Part shown: piece after piece, positions 25,874 to 34,640 of the stretch
Numbering within the stretch: position 1 is the first letter of the stretch
Layout of the letters: each line of letters opens with the position of its first letter
Origin: an uncultured bacterium
Lineage (GTDB): Bacteria; Cyanobacteriota; Vampirovibrionia; Gastranaerophilales; Gastranaerophilaceae
Assembly: GCA_905215335.1 (NCBI GenBank)
Contig: CAJMPQ010000004.1
Location: 1-64,000, forward strand
Direction of reading: 5' to 3'
DNA: 64,000 nt
Notes under the pieces: generated by a model
Databases searched by the model: none
Seen by the model: only the letters and a program-made list of their open reading frames with translations
What the model was told of the DNA's origin: nothing
Made by a program: the position numbers and the translations under genes

Positions 25874-26333
25874 ATATGAAAAAATATGTAAAAATTTAGA
25901 TGATACAAAAGCTTTAGCTCAAAAATTCGCAAAACTCATCGAAAAAGATGGCTGTTTTATAAATCTATATGGAGAAATAGGCGCTGGTAAAACCGCATTT
26001 GTAAAAGAAGTTGCAAAAGCAATAGATATTCAAGATAAAGTAACAAGCCCTACTTTTGTTATTTTGAATGAATATCATGGTGGTAAATTACCAATGTATC
26101 ACTTTGATTTATATAGATTAGAAAACGAAGGCGTTAAAACTATCATAGATGAATTAAGAGAATATTCAGAAGGTCAACAAGTTACATTTGTAGAATGGGC
26201 AGAATTTTCACAAAACGAATTCCCATTCAATCATATTAAAATCAATGTAACATACGAAGATAATGATTATAGAAAATACACCTTTGAAGGTTTTGGACAA
26301 GATTGTATAGATATAGTAAAAGGATTAGAATAG
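25863..26333 (+). CDS. tsaE: tRNA threonylcarbamoyladenosine synthesis ATPase TsaE
   Basis: Encodes 156 residues. The Walker A G-E-I-G-A-G-K-T (about 39-46) with F-V-K-E-V, the V-T-S-P-T-F-V-I-L-N-E-Y motif and H-F-D-L-Y-R-L are characteristic. TsaE is the ATPase of the TsaB-TsaD-TsaE complex that puts t6A at A37 of ANN-decoding tRNAs. It overlaps the cyclase gene by 11 bases, and its TAG overlaps the tsaB GTG by one base, so coupling is strong. Confidence 0.94.
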   Translation: MTNKYEKICKNLDDTKALAQKFAKLIEKDGCFINLYGEIGAGKTAFVKEVAKAIDIQDKVTSPTFVILNEYHGGKLPMYHFDLYRLENEGVKTIIDELREYSEGQQVTFVEWAEFSQNEFPFNHIKINVTYEDNDYRKYTFEGFGQDCIDIVKGLE

Positions 26334-26950
26334 TGAAAATATTAGTATTTGATACATGTTTAGATAAAATGTATGTAACAATTGCCGAAGACGATAAAAT
26401 TTTAAGTTCAAAAATTGTTACAAATAAAGATAATAAATATCATTCAGCATTTCTTATTTCAACAATAAAAGAAATTTTGAAAGAAAATAATTTAACACCT
26501 AAAGACTTGTCTGCCATTGGTACAAACATTGGTCCCGGTAGTTTTACAGGAATAAGAGCATGCACAACTGTTGCAAGAATGATGGCTCAACAACTAAATA
26601 TTCCTGCAGCCGGAATTTCTTCACTTGAAATATTAGCAAAAATCAATCCGACAAGTGAACCAACAATGGTAGCACTTGACGCAAGAAAAAATTGTGCCTA
26701 TTTGCATGTTGACAACAAACTCCATGGTGCAGTACAATTAGAAAAAGTACAGGAGTTATTACAAGAGAAAAAATATTATCTTATTACAGATGATAAATTA
26801 CAAAAAATCTTAGGGGGAACTTCTTATCAACAAGAAGAATATAAATTGGGAGAGATTTTAGCAAAACTTGCATACGAAAAACTGAAAAGTGAATCTTGTA
26901 AATGGCAAGAACTCAAACCTCTTTATATCCAACCTCCACCAATGGGGTAG
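26333..26950 (+). CDS. tsaB: tRNA threonylcarbamoyladenosine synthesis protein TsaB
   Basis: Encodes 205 residues from a GTG overlapping the tsaE stop, with AAAGGA ahead. The opening K-I-L-V-F-D-T-C and the central G-P-G-S-F-T-G-I-R motif (about 65-73) match TsaB, the partner that activates TsaD. It is somewhat shorter than the usual 220-230 residues, lacking part of the C-terminal lobe. A longer start at 26303 would put unconserved residues before the typical N-terminus. tsaD is not in the window. Confidence 0.92.
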   Translation: MKILVFDTCLDKMYVTIAEDDKILSSKIVTNKDNKYHSAFLISTIKEILKENNLTPKDLSAIGTNIGPGSFTGIRACTTVARMMAQQLNIPAAGISSLEILAKINPTSEPTMVALDARKNCAYLHVDNKLHGAVQLEKVQELLQEKKYYLITDDKLQKILGGTSYQQEEYKLGEILAKLAYEKLKSESCKWQELKPLYIQPPPMG

Positions 26951-27003
26951 AAAATTTTGCCAGATATATGGCAAAAAAAATTATTTAGGAGTTTTAAAAC
27001 AAT

Positions 27004-28419
27004 ATGTTAATTTCAGGGGTCAATATATACAATCCTATAAGTCCATATTACAAGAAACGAAATGACTTTTATGTCAATAATAACGTTTCCCAAAATAAGA
27101 CGCTGAACAATAATGTTGCAAATCAGGATTTATTATCTTTAAATAACATAGCTAAGAGAGAGCCACACAGAAACATTAATTTTCTGGGTGGTTTTGTCTA
27201 TATAAACAATACTTTAAAAACTCAATTTACAAGTAAATTCTTTAAAAAATTAGCACAAGAACATTTACCATGCGCTTATACTGGCTTAGAAATGATACCT
27301 AGAAGCAGCTATGATGAGTTAATAAAAACTGAAGCATTGAAAAAAAGAGGTCCTGTTGCTATTAAATTTTTGAAAAAATTTAAAAATAGTATGTTTGAAA
27401 CTGAAAAAAATATATTTACAATTCTTGAAACAGAATCAAAAAAACATCCAGATTTAAAACTTCAAGAGCTATTACAATTAAAATTTCCATCAGCAGAACA
27501 AACATTAATAAACCAACAAAGCGATGTTTTAAATAAAATTAATTTAATGATAAGAAATCTTCCATCAAAGGAATTTCAAGCAACACGAGTTGTTATAAAA
27601 GATGCTTTTGATAAAATATTTACACAAAATCCGCTTCCAGAAAACAGATTTATGAGAAAAGATTTTATCATGAAGCTAAAAGCATTAAACTTTTCTGATC
27701 AACAAGAAAAAAATAAGATATTAGAAGTTGCAGAAATGTTACCAAATTCTGAAAATTCAATCAATGCATTTATTGTAAAATACTCTCAACCTTACAAAAC
27801 TAAAATTGATGAAAATGGAAACCTAATAAAAATTCCAAGAGATTCAGAAGAACTTGGACTAAGATTATTACAACCATCTCTAGCTTCAGATGAGCATATT
27901 TATCCTCAAACTTTATATAATAAAGAAGACTTAGCTAGAGAAAATGGGAATAAAGCTGCTCAAAACTTGAGTGCATCTAGAGTAACAATATTAACATCTG
28001 AAAAAATAAATAACATGAAAAGTGATATGCTTTTAGATGATTTTATAAAAATTTGTCCATTTGATATCAAAACTAATGTTCAAAAACATATTGATTCCCT
28101 AATACATATCTCACAAGTTTGGATGAAAAAAGGGCAAGTTGAAGATTCGTACAAATTAACAGAATATATAAAAGTTCTAAAAGAAGAATTCCAAAGACGC
28201 TCGAAAGAAATTAAAATTGATACAACAGAATTAGATAAAATATTACCTGAAATAGAGTATGCTTATAAAAACAATAGACTAAAACAAATTACCGAAAAAC
28301 CGTCTCGTATTAAGGTACAAAAAGCAAGTAATAACCATAAAGCTCATCAAATAAATTCAAATGGGCAAATTTTAGAAAATAGAAAGGTTCAAAAACATTC
28401 TTCTCGTTTTTCAAATTAA
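27004..28419 (+). CDS. Lineage-specific protein with HNH-nuclease-like motif
   Basis: Encodes 471 residues with no signal peptide. The N-terminus is Asn-rich and carries N-I-N-F-L-G-G (57-63). A C90-A-Y-T-G94 element resembles the first half of an HNH zinc knuckle. About 200 residues later D-E-H-I-Y-P-Q (296-302), then N321-L-S and N-N-M-K-S near 336-340, match the spacing and residues of an HNH core (D/E-H-x-x-P, N-L, N). The helical stretch between them is an insertion or separate domain. It could be a nuclease effector or toxin. The gene is alone between tsaB and a zinc-ribbon gene. The fold call is tentative. Confidence 0.5.
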   Translation: MLISGVNIYNPISPYYKKRNDFYVNNNVSQNKTLNNNVANQDLLSLNNIAKREPHRNINFLGGFVYINNTLKTQFTSKFFKKLAQEHLPCAYTGLEMIPRSSYDELIKTEALKKRGPVAIKFLKKFKNSMFETEKNIFTILETESKKHPDLKLQELLQLKFPSAEQTLINQQSDVLNKINLMIRNLPSKEFQATRVVIKDAFDKIFTQNPLPENRFMRKDFIMKLKALNFSDQQEKNKILEVAEMLPNSENSINAFIVKYSQPYKTKIDENGNLIKIPRDSEELGLRLLQPSLASDEHIYPQTLYNKEDLARENGNKAAQNLSASRVTILTSEKINNMKSDMLLDDFIKICPFDIKTNVQKHIDSLIHISQVWMKKGQVEDSYKLTEYIKVLKEEFQRRSKEIKIDTTELDKILPEIEYAYKNNRLKQITEKPSRIKVQKASNNHKAHQINSNGQILENRKVQKHSSRFSN

Positions 28420-28431
28420 ACAAAATTTCAC

Positions 28432-28459
28432 TTGCAAAAATTGAAAAATAGTGTACAAT
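28432..28459 (+). promoter_or_regulatory. Promoter of the zinc-ribbon gene
   Basis: TTGCAA (28432-28437), a 16-base spacer and TACAAT (28454-28459). The leader that follows holds two small hairpins (GTGATAATCAC and GGCTAAATAGCC) before AGGAG and the ATG. Confidence 0.7.
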
Positions 28460-28513
28460 AGAGTGATAATCACAGGGGCTAAATAGCCAAAGTACAAAAT
28501 CAGGAGAAAAACA

Positions 28514-28798
28514 ATGTACGAAGACGAAAAATTAGTATGTGAAGATTGCGGAAAAGAATTTATCTTCACTGCAGGCGAACAAGAATTCTATGCAGAAAAA
28601 GGTCTTGTAAACAAACCAAAAAGATGCCCAGAATGTAGACACGCTAGAAGAAAAGCTAACAGAAAAAAAAGAAAAATGTATGATGCAGTTTGCTCAAAAT
28701 GCGGAGCTCAAACTCAAGTTCCATTCAAACCTGTTCCAGGTAGAGAAGTGTACTGTAAAGACTGCTTCCAAAAAACAATGGCAACTGCTGAAGAATAA
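28514..28798 (+). CDS. Zinc-ribbon domain protein (two zinc sites)
   Basis: Encodes 94 residues. Two four-cysteine zinc sites are visible: C-E-D-C-G-K-E-F with R-C-P-E-C-R-H-A-R-R (about 9-45) and C-S-K-C-G with Y-C-K-D-C-F (about 62-87). The Lys/Arg-rich centre between them suggests nucleic-acid or ribosome binding. It matches the short 'probable zinc-ribbon' proteins found alone in many bacteria. It is preceded by a good promoter and AGGAG, and followed by a terminator, so it is monocistronic and probably well expressed. Confidence 0.85.
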   Translation: MYEDEKLVCEDCGKEFIFTAGEQEFYAEKGLVNKPKRCPECRHARRKANRKKRKMYDAVCSKCGAQTQVPFKPVPGREVYCKDCFQKTMATAEE

Positions 28799-28816
28799 TA
28801 TAATATTTATATTTTT

Positions 28817-28851
28817 AAAAAGGGTGAGTACAAAACGTATTCACCCTTTTT
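28817..28851 (+). terminator. Terminator of the zinc-ribbon gene
   Basis: Inverted repeat GGGTGAGTAC / GTATTCACCC (one G-T pair), extended by A/T pairs, with a T-run. Confidence 0.88.
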
Positions 28852-28865
28852 ATTATTAATTACTC

Positions 28866-29174
28866 TCATATAGTGATACAACTGTTTAAATATTCTATTG
28901 TACTTATTTTTTCGTCATATAGATATTTGATAAAATTCAAATATGAATTCTCTCTTGATGAAATAACAAGATTAATTTCAAAACCTTCTGTACAAAATGG
29001 TTCATAATCATATACAACATAACTGTTATATTTACTTTTCCATTCTTTTCGTTCGATTTTACTATTATTTTCTTCAATAATATCTTCGAGCCAAGGTAAT
29101 AAATTTTGATCTACATTTTTCATTTCCATACGATTATATCGACTACAATCATTACAACTATTTCCAATAAACAT
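28866..29174 (-). CDS. Small protein of unknown function
   Basis: Encodes 102 residues, with three Cys/Asn-rich N-terminal residues around C-N-D-C and an acidic-aromatic middle. No motif or family is recognised. GGAG lies 8 bases before the ATG, and codon use resembles its neighbours, which favours a real gene over chance. It converges on the zinc-ribbon gene across that gene's terminator. It could be a small cytoplasmic protein. Confidence 0.5.
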   Translation of the reverse strand: MFIGNSCNDCSRYNRMEMKNVDQNLLPWLEDIIEENNSKIERKEWKSKYNSYVVYDYEPFCTEGFEINLVISSRENSYLNFIKYLYDEKISTIEYLNSCITI

Positions 29175-29379
29175 ATTATTTTACTCCACTACAAATCTGT
29201 ATATTGAAATTGTACTAACATATCAATATAAAATAATCACCATAATGTACAAAAAATTACTGTCTAAATTACCAATATTTAAAATATATACTTAATATAT
29301 CTTAATAATATATAAAAATTAATCAATTAATTACATACATAATTTTTAATTAATATAAGTTATAACCATTAGGAGAGAT

Positions 29380-29787
29380 ATGGGTTACGCAGAAAACATG
29401 AGAATATTAAGCGGTATCAACTGTGGATTAGCTTCACTAGTTAACTACGCGGACATGAGAAATAACGGTGTAAACCCTAGTTATGCCACAATGAGTTTGT
29501 TTGGCAATGTTGCAAATGGTTTAGCTAGAAATGAAGTTGCCTATGAAATGCAAAAATGGGGTAACCCTGTTGGTAATACAATAAATATGTATGCCGGCTA
29601 CGGAAACCCAATTTCAAACGCAATCGGTACAATGGGTCTAATGAGTGCTTGTAGTCCATGGATGTTCTTTAATTCTCCATGCTGCATGTATTCGCCTATG
29701 CCGATGTATGGATTTTGCGGCGGATTAGGCTATGGAGATTTTCATTACAGCAGTTCAACTACAATAAGACGTGGATTCTATTGCTAA
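29380..29787 (+). CDS. Gly/Asn/Met-rich small protein
   Basis: Encodes 135 residues rich in Gly, Asn, Met and aromatic residues, with C-C-M-Y-S-P-M-P-M-Y-G-F-C-G-G-L-G-Y near the end. No signal peptide or known family. AGGAGA precedes the ATG. Its TAA (29785-29787) overlaps the stop of the convergent O-antigen ligase-type gene. The composition suggests self-associating or structural behaviour, an inference only. Confidence 0.55.
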   Translation: MGYAENMRILSGINCGLASLVNYADMRNNGVNPSYATMSLFGNVANGLARNEVAYEMQKWGNPVGNTINMYAGYGNPISNAIGTMGLMSACSPWMFFNSPCCMYSPMPMYGFCGGLGYGDFHYSSSTTIRRGFYC

Positions 29788-31103
29788 GCGTTTTTAACAT
29801 TTAATGAAGTTGAAATAACTGCAACATAAGTCCAAAATACAAATTGCAATTGTGGTCTAAAATATATTGTATCAACTAAGCCATGGAACATAACAGCCCA
29901 AATTGCAATAATTGATGCTGCAATATATATAATTGATTCTCTATTATCAGAAGACAATATATATTTAACTGCATCTTTTGACAATGTAAATAAAAATCCT
30001 AAAAATGCAATTAGTGCAAAAATTCCACTTTCAACAGCTGTTTCTAGATATATATTATAAGCACTTAAAGCATCAAAACCCGTTTTCATATATAAGCCAT
30101 AAATTTCACGGAAATTTTTATTACCAACACCAATTCCCAATAGCCAGTTATCCTTAAACATTTCAATTGCAGAATGATACACATTAAATCTAAAAGAATT
30201 AGATGAATCATTACGCATTGCAAATATTGACATAAATCTATGTCTCAAAGCACTAACAAAAGTCATTGCCATAACAAATAATGCAAACATTCCACCTATA
30301 AAAGAAATATATAATTTTTTATAAGTTTTCCAAAAGAATTTGGCAGAAAGTAAAAATGCACATCCAAATATCAACATCATTGAAAGATATGCACCTCTAC
30401 AACCTGTTTGCAAAATTGTATAAACAGTCATTAAAGATAATACAACTGGAATTATTGCCACTTTATAGCATTTTTTATTGACACAATAAAAAATAGCACC
30501 TAATAATGATGGCAAACCTGCAACTAAATACCCGCCAAACAAATTAGGATTTAAAGGTTGTAATGTTCCATAAACTCTAGATAAAACATCTTCAGGATTT
30601 AAATTAGATTTATCTTGCCACGTAGAAATTTCATCTAAGTGTAAAAAGCTTTGAGAAAATCCGATAAAACTTTCTAAAGCAACACAACCTGCTAAAACAC
30701 CTAAAACAACAGGTATTTTAGATTTATTATTTTTTAAATATTGAGCTACAGAAAAATAGAATCCAATATAAACGAATGTTTTAAAAAAACCTTTTAAACT
30801 TAAAGCAAAAAGTGTTGAACCAAACAAACTAACAATAACCAACATAAAATAAGCGATGATCCAAACTTCAAAATGCTTAAAGTCTATTGATTCATTAGGT
30901 TTAGTCAACATTTTAACAAAGGTTAAAAACATTGCAATTAAAGCAAAAAAACCAATTGCATCAGAACTCATAAAAGTCGATGCAACAAAGGTTATCAAAA
31001 TAAATGGCAATATAAAATTGTCAATATTTTGTAGAAATAAACTATTTTGATATAAAAAACTTAATTTATTTTGTGAAAATCTGAAAATATTATTGAACAT
31101 CAT
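29784..31103 (-). CDS. O-antigen ligase/polymerase family membrane protein
   Basis: Encodes 439 residues with about 10-12 membrane segments. The C-terminal half holds the Wzy_C region: G-C-R-G-A-Y-L-S (about 227-234), a periplasmic loop with W-L-L-G-I-G-V-G-N-K-N-F-R, and W-A-V-M-F-H-G-L-V-D-T-I-Y. Such proteins join or polymerise glycan onto lipid A-core or other carriers at the periplasmic face. Its start overlaps the DUF4330 gene by 14 bases, so it is translated from the same operon as a heptose kinase, consistent with surface-glycan assembly. Ligase versus polymerase cannot be settled here. Confidence 0.85.
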   Translation of the reverse strand: MMFNNIFRFSQNKLSFLYQNSLFLQNIDNFILPFILITFVASTFMSSDAIGFFALIAMFLTFVKMLTKPNESIDFKHFEVWIIAYFMLVIVSLFGSTLFALSLKGFFKTFVYIGFYFSVAQYLKNNKSKIPVVLGVLAGCVALESFIGFSQSFLHLDEISTWQDKSNLNPEDVLSRVYGTLQPLNPNLFGGYLVAGLPSLLGAIFYCVNKKCYKVAIIPVVLSLMTVYTILQTGCRGAYLSMMLIFGCAFLLSAKFFWKTYKKLYISFIGGMFALFVMAMTFVSALRHRFMSIFAMRNDSSNSFRFNVYHSAIEMFKDNWLLGIGVGNKNFREIYGLYMKTGFDALSAYNIYLETAVESGIFALIAFLGFLFTLSKDAVKYILSSDNRESIIYIAASIIAIWAVMFHGLVDTIYFRPQLQFVFWTYVAVISTSLNVKNA

Positions 31104-31659
31104 CTGTAGTATTCATATCTTTATTAACAACTTCATCATCAACGGCATCAATAACTTTGATGTCAGAAACAGAACCTGTAAACTTATAATCAGGTCCTTC
31201 TAATGTGATAGGTAAACCCATCTTTATTTTATTACCACCAACAACAGCTCCATCTTTAGTAATTTTAGCTGTATCAGTCAAAGTTACTACAACATCATAT
31301 AAATCCGGTTGAGATTCATCTTCGACTACAATAACAAGTTTTTTAGAATTTAAAGTTGGAAGAACAATTTTTCTTCTATCAGCTTTAACATCCACGATAT
31401 CCAAATCTGAATAAGGAACATTTCTAATACTGATAAATGTTTTATCACCTTTTACAATAGGCATTTTTTCACCAGAGAAAGTAACCCCTCTCATGTAAAC
31501 CTTAAACACAACCTTAGAAGTAGCTTCGATTTGTTTATCAGCAGTTTGTCTATATCCTTTATAAGTATAGAACCCTACACCTAAAGCTATGATAACAAAA
31601 GCTACTATAATAAAATCAACAATTTTGATTTTTGTAATAAGTTCTTTCAATTTTTCCAT
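31090..31659 (-). CDS. DUF4330 membrane-anchored protein
   Basis: Encodes 189 residues. A single membrane segment (about 17-33) follows a Lys-rich N-terminus, leaving a periplasmic beta-rich domain. The pattern matches DUF4330, found mainly in Cyanobacteriota and Firmicutes next to surface-polysaccharide genes. It lies between the heptose kinase (25-base gap) and the O-antigen ligase-type protein (overlap). A role in export of the glycan is inferred from neighbours only. Confidence 0.75.
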   Translation of the reverse strand: MEKLKELITKIKIVDFIIVAFVIIALGVGFYTYKGYRQTADKQIEATSKVVFKVYMRGVTFSGEKMPIVKGDKTFISIRNVPYSDLDIVDVKADRRKIVLPTLNSKKLVIVVEDESQPDLYDVVVTLTDTAKITKDGAVVGGNKIKMGLPITLEGPDYKFTGSVSDIKVIDAVDDEVVNKDMNTTDDVQ

Positions 31660-31684
31660 ATAAGAATTCTCCTTATAACTAAAT

Positions 31685-32689
31685 CTATAATTTTTCTACA
31701 GCAGATAAAAGTTCATCTACAGTAGTAGTTGCACAACCAAACTGTCTAACAACAATACTAGCGGCAACGTTACCAATAATAGCAGAATATACAGGATCAA
31801 TACCTGCAGCTAAAGCCAATGAATAAACTGCAGTAACAGTATCTCCCGCACCTGTAACATCAAAAACTTCTGATTTATTAAACACTGGAATTTTTGTAAA
31901 ATCATTATTTGGTTTTGTTACAAACATACCATCAGCACCACAGGTAATTAAAATTGCTTTAGCATCTGTCTCTGCCATCAATTTTGAACCTGCACGTTTT
32001 AAATCTTCTTCAGATGTAATCTCAAAACCTACAGATTTTTCAGTATCTGGTAAGTTTGGAGTCATTGAAGTAACATTTTTATATAAATGCAAATCTTTCT
32101 GAGCATCAACAACAACAACTTTTCCTAATTTATTAGCCAATTCAATAGTTGTGTTTATAATTTTATCAGTTAATGTACCGATATGATAATTTGACAAAAT
32201 AACGGCATCATAATCCGGTAAAACTTTTTCAATATTTTTAATTATTTTAGCTTCAGTTTCCTCTGAAATAGGTCCTTTTGATTGTCTATCAACTCTAACA
32301 ATTTGTTGAGTGATTGATGTTGTTATTGAACCAGAAATTCTCGTTTTAACAATTGTTTTTCTAGTTTTGTCTTTAACAATTTTTGAACAATCAATATTAG
32401 CTTCTTTGAAAGTATCAAATAATAATTCAGAATAATAATCATCACCTGAAACTCCAATAACACCAACTTTTCCATTGTTTAAAGTTGCGACGTTATGAGC
32501 AGCGTTTGACGCACCACCCAATATTAATTTAGTTTTTGTATGTTGAAGAATTAAAACCGGAGCTTCTCTTGAAATTCTTTCGGCATCCCCGTAAATCATT
32601 TCATCTAAAGCTAAATCACCGACAACTAAAACTTTAGGTTCACTAATCTTTTTTATATTTGATATTAAAACTTCTTTATCTATATTCAT
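31685..32689 (-). CDS. ADP-heptose pathway kinase (PfkB family, HldE-type)
   Basis: Encodes 334 residues of the ribokinase/PfkB family closest to the kinase domain of RfaE/HldE, which phosphorylates D-glycero-beta-D-manno-heptose 7-phosphate at C1. Motifs: V-V-G-D-L-A-L-D near the start, L-G-G-A-S-N-A-A-H-N (about 58-67) and the catalytic D-V-T-G-A-G-D-T (about 276-283). The nucleotidyltransferase domain of bifunctional HldE is absent, so this is a single-domain kinase (HldA-like). It heads the operon with the DUF4330 and O-antigen ligase-type genes, pointing to lipopolysaccharide core. Confidence 0.85.
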   Translation of the reverse strand: MNIDKEVLISNIKKISEPKVLVVGDLALDEMIYGDAERISREAPVLILQHTKTKLILGGASNAAHNVATLNNGKVGVIGVSGDDYYSELLFDTFKEANIDCSKIVKDKTRKTIVKTRISGSITTSITQQIVRVDRQSKGPISEETEAKIIKNIEKVLPDYDAVILSNYHIGTLTDKIINTTIELANKLGKVVVVDAQKDLHLYKNVTSMTPNLPDTEKSVGFEITSEEDLKRAGSKLMAETDAKAILITCGADGMFVTKPNNDFTKIPVFNKSEVFDVTGAGDTVTAVYSLALAAGIDPVYSAIIGNVAASIVVRQFGCATTTVDELLSAVEKL

Positions 32690-32764
32690 ATACCAACTCT
32701 CATAAAATATTCTATGCCATGCATGTTATCACAAATAAAAATTTAGACAAAATTAAGGTATATC

Positions 32765-32786
32765 AATATATCCTAGAGGATATATT
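32765..32786. repeat. Palindrome upstream of the orphan terminator
   Basis: Perfect 9-bp inverted repeat AATATATCC / GGATATATT with a 4-base loop (TAGA). A TATC / GATA pair extends it outward with a bulge. It could be an operator for the divergent promoters or the 5' hairpin of a transcript. Confidence 0.6.
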
Positions 32787-32883
32787 AAGATATGTAAATT
32801 TACTATTACAAATTTAGCAATTTTTCAAATTCAGGATACTTTATATAAATATATAAAGCTCTCTCTTCTTATTTAAACGGATA

Positions 32884-32915
32884 GGCCTTGATTATTATAC
32901 AAGGTCTTTTTTTTT
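32884..32915 (+). terminator. Orphan terminator in the protease leader
   Basis: A 7-bp stem GGCCTTG / CAAGGTC (one G-T) with a 9-base loop and nine T. No coding gene precedes it on the plus strand between the divergent gene starts. Confidence 0.85.
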
Positions 32916-32959
32916 GCTTAAAATTAAAATTTTAAAAGAGTTAATAATTATTCTAAACA

Positions 32960-33030
32960 TTTCACCTCAGAGAATAACAATTCAACCGAATAAGAAAAAT
33001 AATTTATTAAACAGCAACGAGGTGAAAATG
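32960..33030 (+). promoter_or_regulatory. Candidate translational switch sequestering the protease ribosome site
   Basis: TTTCACCTC (32960-32968) is the exact reverse complement of GAGGTGAAA (33019-33027), which includes the ribosome-binding site. The CAT before it can also pair with the ATG across one bulge. The 50-base loop between is AT-rich. Such pairing would hide the start site until it melts, as in RNA thermometers. Confidence 0.5.
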
Positions 33031-33717
33031 AAAAAATATATTTTAACAATTATCTCAATTTTATTAATTAATGTTAGCTACGCACAAGCTCAAACAAATT
33101 ACGCACCAGATGAGCAAATAAATATAAGCGTCTATGAAAAAATTAGTCCCGCAATTGTAGCAATAGAAGCAAAAGTTCCTGATGGAGTTTCTGCTGGTAC
33201 TGGATGTGTTGTTACTCCTGACGGACTAATTTTAACAGGATCTCATGTTGTAGATAAATCTTCAACAATTGATGTAACAACATTTAACGGACAAACTTAT
33301 AAAGCTAAATTTGTTGCGCAAATGGGGAAAAACAAGGATTTAGCTCTTATTAAAATAGAACCTAAAAAACCATTACAAGTAGTTTCCTTTGCCGATTCCG
33401 AAGAAGTAAAAGTTGGGCAAAAAGTTCTAACAATAGGTAATCCTTTTGGATTTTCAAATACTCTTACTCAAGGGATTATATCAAGAATTGATTACGTAAA
33501 AAATAGATTTCAAACTGATGCGGCAATAAATCCAGGATGTTCTGGTGGCCCTTTGTTAAATTCAACAGGCGAAGTCATTGGTATTAGTCAGTCAATTTAT
33601 AATCCGGATCATAATATTTCGAATATTGGAATTGGTTTTGCAATACCATCTAATGAAGCAATTAAATTTCTATCCTCAGTTGATAAAAACAAAATAAGTA
33701 GTAAAGATAATAAATAA
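33028..33717 (+). CDS. HtrA-like periplasmic serine protease without PDZ domain
   Basis: Encodes 229 residues from ATG 33028, the first start with a ribosome site; the longer ORF from 32914 begins in leader sequence. A signal peptide (about 1-21) is followed by a chymotrypsin-fold protease with the triad His73 (T-G-S-H-V-V), Asp104 (N-K-D-L-A-L-I) and Ser172 (N-P-G-C-S-G-G-P-L-L). The usual N-S before the Ser is C-S here. No PDZ domain follows, unlike DegP/DegS, so oligomer regulation is absent. It precedes mlaE in the same direction, which suggests an envelope-stress role. Confidence 0.85.
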   Translation: MKKYILTIISILLINVSYAQAQTNYAPDEQINISVYEKISPAIVAIEAKVPDGVSAGTGCVVTPDGLILTGSHVVDKSSTIDVTTFNGQTYKAKFVAQMGKNKDLALIKIEPKKPLQVVSFADSEEVKVGQKVLTIGNPFGFSNTLTQGIISRIDYVKNRFQTDAAINPGCSGGPLLNSTGEVIGISQSIYNPDHNISNIGIGFAIPSNEAIKFLSSVDKNKISSKDNK

Positions 33718-33746
33718 ATCAAGTTAAGATAGGTTTCTAGCACTTA

Positions 33747-34559
<813 letters not shown>

Positions 34560-34599
34560 CACTGTTACAAAAATTTATCAGCTATAAAACAGGAAACTA

Positions 34600-34620
34600 T
34601 TTTGTTATATAATAACAAAA
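34600..34620. promoter_or_regulatory. Palindrome overlapping the trpS leader
   Basis: Perfect inverted repeat TTTTGTTAT / ATAACAAAA around ATA, with TATAAT (34608-34613) inside. It may be an operator or an RNA hairpin ahead of trpS; AT-richness makes chance possible. Confidence 0.4.
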
Positions 34621-34640
34621 GGAAAAGAAAGGACTGTTTT

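Larger units (their letters stand above)
32690..33027 (+). other. Intergenic leader region with hairpin, orphan terminator and anti-Shine-Dalgarno
   Basis: This 338-base gap lies between the divergent kinase gene and the HtrA-like protease. It contains a 9-bp palindrome (32765-32786), a Rho-independent terminator (32884-32915) with no ORF ahead of it on the plus strand, and a sequence (32960-32968) complementary to the protease ribosome-binding site. A small RNA or an attenuated leader would explain the terminator. No standard ORF is seen. Confidence 0.55.

Noticed and set aside
26945..26985. Terminator after tsaB
   Set aside because: A TTTGCCA/TGGCAAA hairpin is present, but it is followed by A, not T, on the plus strand, so it is not a plus-strand terminator.
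32914..33027. N-terminal extension of the HtrA-like protease
   Set aside because: The extension lacks a ribosome site and its start overlaps the T-run of a terminator; the signal peptide starts at 33028.
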